64,000 nucleotides of DNA from CAZDDB01 sp963843285 (GTDB taxonomy: Bacteria; Acidobacteriota; HRBIN11; JAKEFK01): NCBI GenBank assembly GCA_963843285.1, contig CAWJJO010000022.1, positions 143,696 to 207,695 on the forward strand, written 5' to 3'. Positions 8,252 to 16,669 of this stretch are shown in pieces. Each line of letters begins with the position of its first letter. Position 1 is the stretch's first letter. The notes under the pieces are model-generated. The model saw only the letters and a list, made by a program, of their open reading frames with translations. It ran no database searches and had not been told where the DNA came from. A program made the position numbers and the translations under genes.

Positions 8252-10423
8252 ATGCCGCCAAAAGATCCGTATGTAGGAACGCGCATCCGCGAATATGAGA
8301 TTCTCGACGTAATCGGGAAAGGTGGAATGGGCGCGGTGTATCGGGCGCGACACGTTTACCTGGACGAAGAGCGCGCGATCAAAGTCGTTCACAGTGAATT
8401 TGCCAGCGATGAAGGTTTCGTGCAGCGCTTTATTCGTGAAGCAAAGATGCTGGTCAAGCTGCGACATCGCAATCTTGTCCAGCTTTATGAATTCGGAACC
8501 TTAGGCGAATCCGTCTTCTTCATGGTGTTGGAGTTAATTCGCGGAGAACCACTGCATGAAAGGGTACACAGGAATCAAAAAATGCCTTTTCCTGAAGCAG
8601 TGAGGCTGATTCGGGAAGCAGCTCTCGGTTTGCATCAAGCTCACCAGAAGGGGATCGTGCACCGAGACATTTCCCCGGATAATTTGCTGATCGTGAAAGG
8701 TGAAGATGGAATCGAAATGACCAAGGTCATCGATTTTGGAATCGCCAAACCGCTGGAGGATCAAACAAGAATCTTTACGCGAACCAACATGTTTCTGGGA
8801 AAGCCGGAGTTTTGCAGTCCGGAACAATGCGGTGCTTTGGAAGAGGGAGAAATCATCGATCATCGTTCGGACATCTATTCCCTGGGAATCACATTCTATT
8901 ACGCTCTGACCGGAAAACTTCCGTTCTTTTCTCCTACCGCCCACGGGTATCTCTTAAAACACGTGAACGAGAACCCGAAGCCGTTGGCGACTCATTTTCC
9001 TCCAGGGACTTTTCCAGAAGCGCTGGACACAATCATCTTAAAGGCACTTGCCAAAAAGCGGGAGAATCGCTGGGCGTCCATGGATGAGTTCGCAAAGGCT
9101 CTCGATGAATTTGCAGGCGGATCTAAACCCGCAAAGCCGCAGACAGCAGCTGCATCGACCCATGCGATTACAGAATTGCCTGCAGGATTTTTGTGGGAGC
9201 GTCGCTATGCCATCGAAAAGCTGCTCCGCGAAGGAACCAATGGCGTCTTTTATAAAGCGATTGATGAAATCTTTAAGGTTCCGGTGGTCTTGAAAATCAT
9301 CAGCCGGGAAAATATTCAAGATGAAGAAGACATGAGAAGGTTCAAGCGTGGAGTCATTCTTGCGCGTGAAGTCTCTCATCCGAACGTTTGCAGAATTTAC
9401 GATGTCGGCGAAGCGGATCTTGGCCTCTATGTTTCCATGGCCTTTGTAGAAGGGAAGCTTCTTTCTGAAATGCTTCAGGCGCAAAAGGTTCTGCCTCAAA
9501 AGGATGCTTTCCAGATCGGAAAGGATTTGCTTTCTGCGGTGAAAGAAATTCACCGGCTGGGGATTATTCATCGAAATCTGACACCCAAAAGCGTCATCAT
9601 CGATTCGGAAAACCATGCCCATATTATGGATTTTGGGGGTTATATCTCAGAGACGGCAGCAGCAACGACTGATCCCAGACAGCAATCAGGAACGCCGCTT
9701 TACATGGCTCCGGAACAATTTAGTGGCCATCAAATTGATCACCGCGCGGATCTTTATTCCGTTGGGGCTGTCCTGTATGAAATATTTAGCGGTCGCCTTC
9801 CGTTTCAGGGGTCCTCAGCAGCCGCGGTCATTCAATCCTACTTAAATTCAGATCCGGTCAAACCTTCCTCGTTTGTTCGGGGATTCAATTCGGATCTCGA
9901 AAAGGTCATCCTCAAGGCGATCGACAGAAATCCTTCTTCCCGCTACCAAACGGCCGGTGATTTACTTACGGCTCTGGAATCAGCAGAAAAGGCTATCCTC
10001 GAACCACGGCCGAAAGGTGACGATCTCGACTCCACTTCTGGAGAGCCAAAGCAAACTCCGGAGAAAAGATTCAAAGAGCTTTTCGAAAAAGGAAAGGAGC
10101 TTTACGATCAACTTCGATTGGAAGAGGCCATCCAGGCCTGGAAAGAGGCCCTTTCAATCAATCCTAACGACAATGTGGTCCAGAAATGTGTCTCTTCCGC
10201 CGAAAGCCGCTTGACCAAAGAGAATCAATTGAAGAAAGAACTGAACAGTTTGCTGATCGAAGGGGAGAAGAATCTGGCCGCCAACCGGCTTGATGACTTA
10301 CGCGATGTCATTGCGCAATGTGAAAAACTGTTGACGCCAAGTCGGCGCTTTCTCGAAGTTCGTGAGCGAGTGAACGCTCTCCGAAAGAGTCTGGAAACAG
10401 CCGAAAAACGCTCCCACCGTTAG
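8252..10423 (+). CDS. Kinase-pseudokinase Ser/Thr protein kinase
   Basis: 723 residues, clearly paralogous to the kinase at 3506 across both kinase domains. Domain 1 keeps the glycine loop GKGGMG (22-27), Lys44, HRDISPDN (137-144) and DFG (161-163). Domain 2 (about 312-590) keeps Lys348 and DFG (460-462), but its glycine loop has become REGTNG (326-331) and the catalytic aspartate is Asn442 in HRNLTPKS (440-447). It is therefore predicted to be a pseudokinase, probably a regulatory or ATP-binding module for domain 1. The C-terminus (about 600-723) is a TPR-like, charged helical region without a membrane span, unlike its paralogue, so the protein looks cytoplasmic. Targets are unknown; the FHA proteins of the convergent operon are plausible. 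Confidence 0.9.
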   Translation: MPPKDPYVGTRIREYEILDVIGKGGMGAVYRARHVYLDEERAIKVVHSEFASDEGFVQRFIREAKMLVKLRHRNLVQLYEFGTLGESVFFMVLELIRGEPLHERVHRNQKMPFPEAVRLIREAALGLHQAHQKGIVHRDISPDNLLIVKGEDGIEMTKVIDFGIAKPLEDQTRIFTRTNMFLGKPEFCSPEQCGALEEGEIIDHRSDIYSLGITFYYALTGKLPFFSPTAHGYLLKHVNENPKPLATHFPPGTFPEALDTIILKALAKKRENRWASMDEFAKALDEFAGGSKPAKPQTAAASTHAITELPAGFLWERRYAIEKLLREGTNGVFYKAIDEIFKVPVVLKIISRENIQDEEDMRRFKRGVILAREVSHPNVCRIYDVGEADLGLYVSMAFVEGKLLSEMLQAQKVLPQKDAFQIGKDLLSAVKEIHRLGIIHRNLTPKSVIIDSENHAHIMDFGGYISETAAATTDPRQQSGTPLYMAPEQFSGHQIDHRADLYSVGAVLYEIFSGRLPFQGSSAAAVIQSYLNSDPVKPSSFVRGFNSDLEKVILKAIDRNPSSRYQTAGDLLTALESAEKAILEPRPKGDDLDSTSGEPKQTPEKRFKELFEKGKELYDQLRLEEAIQAWKEALSINPNDNVVQKCVSSAESRLTKENQLKKELNSLLIEGEKNLAANRLDDLRDVIAQCEKLLTPSRRFLEVRERVNALRKSLETAEKRSHR

Positions 10424-10427
10424 GAAC

Positions 10428-10503
10428 TCACCGCAGAGACGCAAAGAACACCGAGGTAGGAAAAAGGGGAATTAACTCTGCGCTCTCAGCGTCTCTGCGG
10501 TGA
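10428..10503. repeat. 15-bp inverted repeat of the CTCTGCGGTGA family
   Basis: TCACCGCAGAGACGC (10428-10442) is perfectly inverted at 10489-10503, 46 bases away, between the convergent stop codons of the kinase and the flavoprotein gene. The right arm is shared with 54222-54254, and a more diverged copy is at 62727-62757. It could act as a bidirectional terminator, or be a dispersed REP-like element. Confidence 0.7.
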
Positions 10504-10514
10504 ATCCTGAGCCC

Positions 10515-12944
10515 TTACTGGCTGATGATTTCGACAACCACCGGGCCTTTCACTTTCGTCACGCAGGCAAGACGGCATTCTCCAGGCTTCAATCCACAGA
10601 TATCCTGAAGCGTGTCGGATTCGCCGCCACCAACCGGATTCAAGTTCTCACCGCCAGATACAATGCGGATCGGATCGCTTCCGCAGATTCCGGCATGACA
10701 CTCTGCTGAGATATGGATTCCACTTGCTTCCGCAAGTTCGGTGATGGATTGTTCCTTCTTGATGGAGAGTGTCTTGCCTTCCTTCTTGAATGTGACGCTG
10801 GGCTCGCCACCGGCGGCCGCAGGTGCTGCGGCTGCGGGTGCTGCCTGGGGAGGCGGTGCGGGTGCTGCTGCGGCCGGTTTGGCTGCGGGAGCGGCCGGCG
10901 CCGGGGCAGCGGCAGCGGGCGCTGGGGCGGCCGCAGGCTTCGCAGGCATGGACATGGCACCGGGGCGAACCGTAGCAAATCTCGGAAGGGCTTCTTCCTT
11001 TTTCAGAGTGAACTTGAAGATGCTTTTCCCAACCCGGAATTGATCTCCATCTTCCAGCTTAAAGGCGGCCCCGACTTTCAAGTATGTGCCGTTTGCGCTT
11101 TTGAGATCTTTTACCGAAACCTTGTTTCCCTTTACATAGATTGCCATATGCCGGCGTGATAGCGACATATCCTGGGGATCCAGATTAATATCAGGCGCCT
11201 CACGGCCGATTACATAGTTTCTCTCGGACAATGGATAGGTGTTGATCTCACGCCCGTCACGATCAAAATGATGCAAGGTGTAAACATTGTCCGACTGGGA
11301 AAGAAGCAGAAACTGTTTTCCTGCGAGCACAATACTGCCGGCCGCCAAATCGATCGCTCTCGCCTCAGTCACTTTCAGGAATACACCGCTGGCGCTGCCC
11401 TCATCTCGCAGAAAATAACCATCGGGGCCATGCAGAACGGAAGCATGCTTGTCCGAGAGGTAGTTGTCTTCCGGAAATTTGATATCTCCTTCCGTCCGCC
11501 CGATCGTAGTGACTCCGTCTTTGCGCACGGGGTATTCGTTTTCCTGGACATTGTCCGCCAGGATGCGAATCAAATGAGCTGGAGCTTCGTCGATTGCGCG
11601 CGAAGCCTCCGTGGCAGCTTTTGGCGGCCCGGCGCTCTCCACCGGCTGATGAAGCGTTTTGAATACAGGAGCTGCTGACGCCGCAGCGGGACTCGCTGCG
11701 GCCACGGGTGCTCTTCCAGCTTCTTCCTCGGCATCTTCCAGATATACAACAGCGTTCTTGTTTCCTTGCAGTTTTTGATGGATTACTTCAGCCACATATA
11801 CGCCGTCACGGATTGCAGATTTGCAATTTCCACGATGAGTGACTTCTTTGAATGTCGCAGGATCCGCGTTGAAATCTTCGACTTCAAAGTATGCCTGGCT
11901 CAGAATATCGCCGATCATGTGTACGTTGGGCAATTGTGTCTCCAGATTCGGCGTGACGATCATGCGTTTCTTGTTGTTCGGTCCCCCGGTTGCCATCTGG
12001 ATTCCCATCGTATTCAGAAATGCTTCCGGGATGTCTTCTCCAATGCAGGCGATGCAATATTCCTTGGAGAACTCGATGTGATGTGTCTCGCTTGGTCGAT
12101 CGGCTATGGTCTTGCGATCAGTTCGGACCGAGAGATACTCTTGTCGGTCGTCGGCAACCACAACAGCAACCGGTTCGCTCTTTGGGAAATAACGAATGTT
12201 GCCGTTTCCCACATAAGCTTCAAAGAAGACCTCCGCAAGAGCCTTCGAAACACGCGGCAGCTTATCCCCGCGATAGGACCAATATACTGCTGTGGGATCC
12301 TCGGCCTTGATCTTTGCATTTGAGATCGCGATGACCGCTTCTCCTGCAGAAGTACCGCCACCGATCACAATGGCGGGCTTGCCTACATATTTTGAAGCGT
12401 CATCCAGCCTGTATCCGATTCCATCGGTATTGCCGGGAATGTCGAACCGGCGTGGCACACCACGGCCGATGCAAAGCACAACATTTCTTGAGAGAAAGTG
12501 CTGCTCCGTCCTGGTATTGTGGTTCCAGCATTTCACATCCAGGATTCCATCGGGTCTTCGCGTGATTCCGGTCAATTCGGTGCTGATCTGTGCGGGGATG
12601 CTCTGCTCCTTATAGAAGGATTTCCATTGTCGCACCATCTCATCCTTGTCGATGTCGCTAAAATGGAGCAACTGCGAGATCGGCCCGCCTTTCGGAAACT
12701 TCATCTTGTCGCCGCCGCCGAAATTCGGAAGGATCAACTTGTCTTTTGCATACTCGCGAATGCGCTTCATCAAGTCATCGTAATCAATGACAAGCGCAGC
12801 CATTCCATATTCCTTGGCGCGAAACGCAGCCGAGGTTCCACCGGGGCCTCCGCCTACAATCAGGACATCCAGAATTTCCGGTAATTTTACGGGTTGTTTT
12901 ATGATGAGCGTGCCGTCGGCCAAAACTTCAGATGATACTGCCAT
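10515..12944 (-). CDS. Flavoprotein-FHA-FHA-ferredoxin fusion
   Basis: 809 residues. Residues 1-400 form a thioredoxin-reductase-like flavoprotein: FAD motif GGGPGG (31-36), a second dinucleotide motif GGGTSAGE (195-202) and 'VHMIGDI' (341-347). No CxxC redox pair is present, so it is not a thioredoxin reductase proper. FHA domain 1 spans about 458-550 (IGR 481-483, but the usual Asn-Gly is Ser-Gly at 519-520). FHA domain 2 spans about 555-648 (GR 580-581, RRH 597-599, SANGT 616-620) and looks able to bind phosphothreonine. A Pro/Ala linker (655-712) leads to a plant-type [2Fe-2S] ferredoxin domain (715-809) with Cys749, Cys754 and Cys794, but Asp757 where the third ligand is expected. Proposed role: NAD(P)H oxidation feeding electrons to the iron-sulfur and cytochrome partners of the same operon, docked or gated by phosphothreonine. 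It is the last gene of a six-gene minus-strand run. Confidence 0.85.
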   Translation of the reverse strand: MAVSSEVLADGTLIIKQPVKLPEILDVLIVGGGPGGTSAAFRAKEYGMAALVIDYDDLMKRIREYAKDKLILPNFGGGDKMKFPKGGPISQLLHFSDIDKDEMVRQWKSFYKEQSIPAQISTELTGITRRPDGILDVKCWNHNTRTEQHFLSRNVVLCIGRGVPRRFDIPGNTDGIGYRLDDASKYVGKPAIVIGGGTSAGEAVIAISNAKIKAEDPTAVYWSYRGDKLPRVSKALAEVFFEAYVGNGNIRYFPKSEPVAVVVADDRQEYLSVRTDRKTIADRPSETHHIEFSKEYCIACIGEDIPEAFLNTMGIQMATGGPNNKKRMIVTPNLETQLPNVHMIGDILSQAYFEVEDFNADPATFKEVTHRGNCKSAIRDGVYVAEVIHQKLQGNKNAVVYLEDAEEEAGRAPVAAASPAAASAAPVFKTLHQPVESAGPPKAATEASRAIDEAPAHLIRILADNVQENEYPVRKDGVTTIGRTEGDIKFPEDNYLSDKHASVLHGPDGYFLRDEGSASGVFLKVTEARAIDLAAGSIVLAGKQFLLLSQSDNVYTLHHFDRDGREINTYPLSERNYVIGREAPDINLDPQDMSLSRRHMAIYVKGNKVSVKDLKSANGTYLKVGAAFKLEDGDQFRVGKSIFKFTLKKEEALPRFATVRPGAMSMPAKPAAAPAPAAAAPAPAAPAAKPAAAAPAPPPQAAPAAAAPAAAGGEPSVTFKKEGKTLSIKKEQSITELAEASGIHISAECHAGICGSDPIRIVSGGENLNPVGGGESDTLQDICGLKPGECRLACVTKVKGPVVVEIISQ

Positions 12945-12967
12945 GACTTATTCCTTCCTTGTGTAAT

Positions 12968-14146
12968 TTAGCGTTTCGGTGTCTGCTGCGGAATCAGCTT
13001 TACTTCCACTGTTCCAAACTTGATCTGGCTGTAAGGCGTGATTTCCACTTCTGAATCAATTTGCTTCCCGTCCACGAATGTGTGGTTGGAGCTCCCCAGA
13101 TCTTTCACAGTCACCTTGCCTGATTGAACTTTAATCGTAGCGTGTTTTCGAGAAACAGTGGAATGATCGATAAAAACTTCCGATGTTTGCCCGCGTCCAA
13201 CGATGTTTTCCCCTTCTTTCAACTGGAAAGCTTTTTGCAGCTTTTCGGCCTGAATTGCATATACCAGATTTACGGATTCAACCGAAACGGTAGGCGCATA
13301 CTCATCTGTTTGTCTGGAAGGGGGTGGCGCCGTAGCAGCCGGTGGTGCCGGAGCAGCGGGTGGCTGCGGCTTTGGTTGGGGCGGGGGCGGCGCCTGTGGC
13401 TGCAACTTCGGCACTACAAATGCATCGGCCTGGTGAACTGTCTTGGATCCGGGTGCACCGGGCTTCATCCCGGCCGGAAGCTGCGGAAAATCTGTTTCTG
13501 CCATCGTGCGCGATCCGGGCGCGCCTGGCTTCATGCCGGATGGAAGTTGCGGAAAATCGGTATCAGCCATCGTACGTGGAGTGGACATTTGACCGCCTTT
13601 TTCCAGCGATGGCGGGAGATTCGGCACATCCATATCCATCATTGTTTTCGGCATCTTCATTTCTCCGCCCACGCCCAGGCCGGGTGGGAGAGCAGGCATG
13701 TCGGTATCCATCTTGGTTCCCGAAAAAGCTTGGGGCTGCGGTGCAATCGCCGCGGGCACGGCTGGCATATCGCTGTCCATAGTCGTCTTCGGAAACGCAG
13801 ATGCTTGTGGAACTGGACGCGCAACGGTTTGTGGAATCTGTCCTTCTTTTAGTACCTGGAAAATAAAATCGTGAACGTCTGCCAAGGTAATTACGTGAAG
13901 ATTTCCCAATCTCTCTTTGTCCCGAACGGTCATGCCGTCCAGTTTTGTTCCGTTACTGCTCTTCAGGTCCTCCAGAAAATAGCAATTCTGGCTTTCATCG
14001 AAAGAGATCTTCGCATGGTTACGTGAGATTACCGCCTGATTGACAACTACCTGGACCGATGGATCTTTTCCGATCACGGCCTCATTTTCAATCGTGAATC
14101 CCGTTCCGGCTAACGTGCCCGTTTTGCAAAAGAGTCTAGCGTTCAT
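12968..14146 (-). CDS. Double FHA-domain protein with five TxxD/E repeats
   Basis: 392 residues. An N-terminal FHA domain (about 1-100; Gly26, Ser41, Arg42, His44, Asn65) and a C-terminal FHA domain (about 293-388; GRG 317-319, SRKH 332-335, Asn354) keep the phosphothreonine-binding residues. The linker holds five copies of a Thr-Met-rich repeat spaced 22-24 residues apart, each with Thr followed by an acid at +3: Thr121, Thr144, Thr168, Thr192 (all TxxD) and Thr214 (TxxE). pThr-x-x-Asp is the classic FHA ligand, so the linker looks like an array of kinase sites readable by these FHA domains or those of the next gene. A Pro-rich stretch (about 245-280) follows. The Shine-Dalgarno is strong (AAGGAGGGG). 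No enzyme domain or membrane span: a cytoplasmic adaptor. Next gene starts 23 bases on. Confidence 0.87.
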   Translation of the reverse strand: MNARLFCKTGTLAGTGFTIENEAVIGKDPSVQVVVNQAVISRNHAKISFDESQNCYFLEDLKSSNGTKLDGMTVRDKERLGNLHVITLADVHDFIFQVLKEGQIPQTVARPVPQASAFPKTTMDSDMPAVPAAIAPQPQAFSGTKMDTDMPALPPGLGVGGEMKMPKTMMDMDVPNLPPSLEKGGQMSTPRTMADTDFPQLPSGMKPGAPGSRTMAETDFPQLPAGMKPGAPGSKTVHQADAFVVPKLQPQAPPPPQPKPQPPAAPAPPAATAPPPSRQTDEYAPTVSVESVNLVYAIQAEKLQKAFQLKEGENIVGRGQTSEVFIDHSTVSRKHATIKVQSGKVTVKDLGSSNHTFVDGKQIDSEVEITPYSQIKFGTVEVKLIPQQTPKR

Positions 14147-14164
14147 ATTACTCCCCTCCTTAAA

Positions 14165-15739
14165 TCAATCCGTGTAGAGCAACAGATTGGATCGATTCTT
14201 GTTGGGATGAAATTCATGACATGTAACACAACGGTTTGAAACCTTGTCGGCTGAATGACAGGTCTGACAATTTTCGATACCGGGAATATTTTGGATTGTT
14301 GCATTGTCTTTTGCCGGATCGATGGAACCGGTAGTTTTGAGCTGTTCGGCAATTGGAATCGACACATGGCAATCCAAACATCTTTTTTGCAGGATGTGCG
14401 CGCGGTGGCTGAATTCCGCGCGATGCAATACCGTTTGATCGCTTTGCACACGAAGAATACTCGAATCAGATACAGTGTGGCACTTTCTGCACGGTTCGGT
14501 CAAATCCAGTGCAAGATTCTTCCAGGCGTCCGCCTGTTCTTTGCTCAAAGCTGGATTCAGTTTTGGCTGTTCCAAAAACACGGCAGGGTCGATGGAGACG
14601 GAAGGATCCTTCAGCCTCGCTTCCACAGTCTTGATCAATTGATCGATTTTGTTCAGATCGTCCTGGACGGCGCGTTCCGGATGTCCACGCAGCTCGACCG
14701 CATAATCTTTCAATCGTTGCACGGCTTCCCGGTAAAGATCTGCGGATTGAGCGGATGAATCCTGACCGGCCAACCCCGACGTCTGCAGAAGATCCGCAAG
14801 TCCTTGATCGGGATAGAGAATCTTTCTGATCCGTTTCAGGTTCTCCATAATCCACGGATCATCATGATAGACCGGCGATTTTACAAGCCCGCCACCTCGT
14901 TTCTGAAATTCGCTGGGGCTTACAAAAAACGCCCATCTAGTTCCGGGCTCGTTACTTTGCTGAACCGCTTCCAGCGTCATGACACCGGGGACGTTTGGAT
15001 TTGCAGGATCTCTCTCCGGCAACGGGGGAGTCTTATCCGTAGAGCTCAGATGGCAAGCATCGCAATTTCGATCAAAACTGATCGACTGGAACGTCTTCCC
15101 ATCCGGTTTCGGATCGTGACAGTAAAGGCATGCCTTCTCAATATCGGTCAGTTTCTTTCGGGTCATGATCTCGCGAACGTGCTGAGTGTGCGGGAAGTCT
15201 AGATTTTGATCGTCCGGGATTTTCTTCGCGATGAACGCAAATTGCGGATGCTTCTTGTTAAACGAACCGAATTCGTGACAGGTCTCGCAGCGTGTATCGC
15301 TTACGTTGGTGATCTGATTATTGCGGCCTACGTGTTCGGTATGACAGGCAAAACAGGGGATCTCATGATGCGAACCCTTGGCGCGTTTCGGATCGCCCGA
15401 GCGGTACACATAATGAGCGGCAAAAGTATATACGCCAAGTTTATCTCCCACCAGCTCATGACAGGCAGAACATTTTTCGTTGGTTACGGACTTGCCCGCT
15501 TGATGGCATGCGGCGCAGTCTTTTTCAAAGCCGGCGTGAAAAGAGGAAAGCGGACCATTGGAAACAAATGAGCTTTTGCCGAAGAAACGGTCTACTGCAA
15601 AATATCCTAGAACGATCAAACAACCGACCAGGCCGATCAGGAACCACTTCGTTCGCGATTCCGGCCAGACGTACTGCTTCGCAATTGGAAGCCTCAGGAA
15701 AGTGAATGTGCCCTTTCTGCCGTCGCCTTTCTTTGCCAT
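14165..15739 (-). CDS. Membrane-anchored decaheme c-type cytochrome
   Basis: 524 residues. One membrane helix at about 32-49 anchors the protein, with the rest in the periplasm. Ten CxxCH motifs begin at residues 75, 90, 129, 151, 204, 226, 417, 454, 491 and 504. Hemes split six plus four around a heme-free, partly helical stretch of about 190 residues (231-416). The spacing and extra His residues resemble cytochrome c3/NapC-like carriers rather than a known reductase, and no substrate-site signature was recognised. It starts nine bases after the b-type cytochrome gene ends and is followed after 17 bases by the FHA gene, so it is probably cotranscribed. Likely task: to take electrons from the membrane b-cytochrome and pass them into the periplasm, or the reverse. 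Confidence 0.9.
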   Translation of the reverse strand: MAKKGDGRKGTFTFLRLPIAKQYVWPESRTKWFLIGLVGCLIVLGYFAVDRFFGKSSFVSNGPLSSFHAGFEKDCAACHQAGKSVTNEKCSACHELVGDKLGVYTFAAHYVYRSGDPKRAKGSHHEIPCFACHTEHVGRNNQITNVSDTRCETCHEFGSFNKKHPQFAFIAKKIPDDQNLDFPHTQHVREIMTRKKLTDIEKACLYCHDPKPDGKTFQSISFDRNCDACHLSSTDKTPPLPERDPANPNVPGVMTLEAVQQSNEPGTRWAFFVSPSEFQKRGGGLVKSPVYHDDPWIMENLKRIRKILYPDQGLADLLQTSGLAGQDSSAQSADLYREAVQRLKDYAVELRGHPERAVQDDLNKIDQLIKTVEARLKDPSVSIDPAVFLEQPKLNPALSKEQADAWKNLALDLTEPCRKCHTVSDSSILRVQSDQTVLHRAEFSHRAHILQKRCLDCHVSIPIAEQLKTTGSIDPAKDNATIQNIPGIENCQTCHSADKVSNRCVTCHEFHPNKNRSNLLLYTD

Positions 15740-15748
15740 GGATACCTT

Positions 15749-16579
15749 CTAATAAAATAGTACTGCGTACAGGTGCAGTCCTACCAGGATCAACAAAACG
15801 AGAGAAATCGGAATATGGAAAAATAACCAGAGCTTCATTATTTTTTGCAGCGTATAATGCGCATCCATTTCCAGCTTGGACTTGTAAAACGCCTGAAGCT
15901 GGTTGAGCTTTTCCTTTTCTTCCGGTGAAAGAAATCTGCGCAAATAGTCAAATTGCTTCATTCGAGAATGGACTCCCCCGGTGATATCGATGAAGTAAAT
16001 TGGTCGAAATTTCGGGCCTGTAAATACACCGGCAAGCTCTTTCCGGTAAAAATCCCGTATCGACTCGGGACATGATTGCACCAACTCTTCCGCTTTTTTT
16101 TGTATTTCCTGAATTAACTCGGGAATTCTCTGATAATGTACTTCGATGGAAAGGCCAGACGTTAGAATGCGCGGGATTGTTCTCTGAAAAAAGACTCCCA
16201 CAACTCCACTCACCGCAACCAGAATTGTGAATCCAAAGAGCCACCATGCGAGTGTTCCCGATGGGAGACGAAAACCGGTATGCATGAGCACGAGCACAAA
16301 GAACAGGGTGCCGCCGTAAACATGGAACTGTACCCAGTTCTGCGACCGTGATGGCGCTATGCTCATTGTTCTTCGGCGGACCGCCCACATCGCCGCTCCT
16401 ACCATGAATAGAGTGGCTGCAATTCCGTACCCGATTCCCCAAATCGTATACGGATGCGCCTCAGACACGAAGGTATTGACCAGGTAGATGAGAAAACAAA
16501 TCGCTAATGCAATCAGAAAAGCCGAAAACCATGCAGGTGATTGTAGGTATTTACGCAATTCGCTTGAATTCTTTGCCAT
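15749..16579 (-). CDS. Membrane-bound b-type cytochrome
   Basis: 276 residues with about five membrane helices (near 17-38, 45-67, 86-104, 112-131 and 247-272). Four His residues sit in or at the ends of helices: His86, His100, His255 and His269, enough for two b hemes, as in cytochrome b561/NarI-type quinone-linked subunits. A soluble loop of about 110 residues lies between helices 4 and 5. The expected role is electron transfer between quinone and neighbours: the cNMP-fold/ferredoxin protein on the cytoplasmic side and the decaheme cytochrome on the periplasmic side. I do not recognise a named family. No clear Shine-Dalgarno precedes the ATG. Confidence 0.75.
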   Translation of the reverse strand: MAKNSSELRKYLQSPAWFSAFLIALAICFLIYLVNTFVSEAHPYTIWGIGYGIAATLFMVGAAMWAVRRRTMSIAPSRSQNWVQFHVYGGTLFFVLVLMHTGFRLPSGTLAWWLFGFTILVAVSGVVGVFFQRTIPRILTSGLSIEVHYQRIPELIQEIQKKAEELVQSCPESIRDFYRKELAGVFTGPKFRPIYFIDITGGVHSRMKQFDYLRRFLSPEEKEKLNQLQAFYKSKLEMDAHYTLQKIMKLWLFFHIPISLVLLILVGLHLYAVLFY

Positions 16580-16632
16580 AAATCTATTTGTAATTCGGGT
16601 CCGTGAACCCGCCTAAATCCCCCCAGCTCGCA

Positions 16633-16650
16633 CGGGCAGGGAATTGCCCG
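16633..16650 (-). other. Stem-loop in the intergenic gap of the electron-transfer operon
   Basis: CGGGCA, a 6-base loop and TGCCCG form a small hairpin in the only sizeable gap (90 bases, 16580-16669) of the minus-strand operon. There is no T-run on either side, so it is more likely an mRNA processing or stability element, or chance, than a full terminator. Confidence 0.35.
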
Positions 16651-16669
16651 CACTTCAAAAGGGAAAATA

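Noticed and set aside
10741..11159. Gly/Ala- and Cys-rich ORFs on the plus strand inside the flavoprotein gene
   Set aside because: They are antisense readings of the Ala/Pro linker. They have low-complexity composition, no ribosome-binding site and no family match.
10515..12944. Thioredoxin reductase
   Set aside because: The fold is similar, but the CxxC redox pair is absent and FHA and ferredoxin domains follow.
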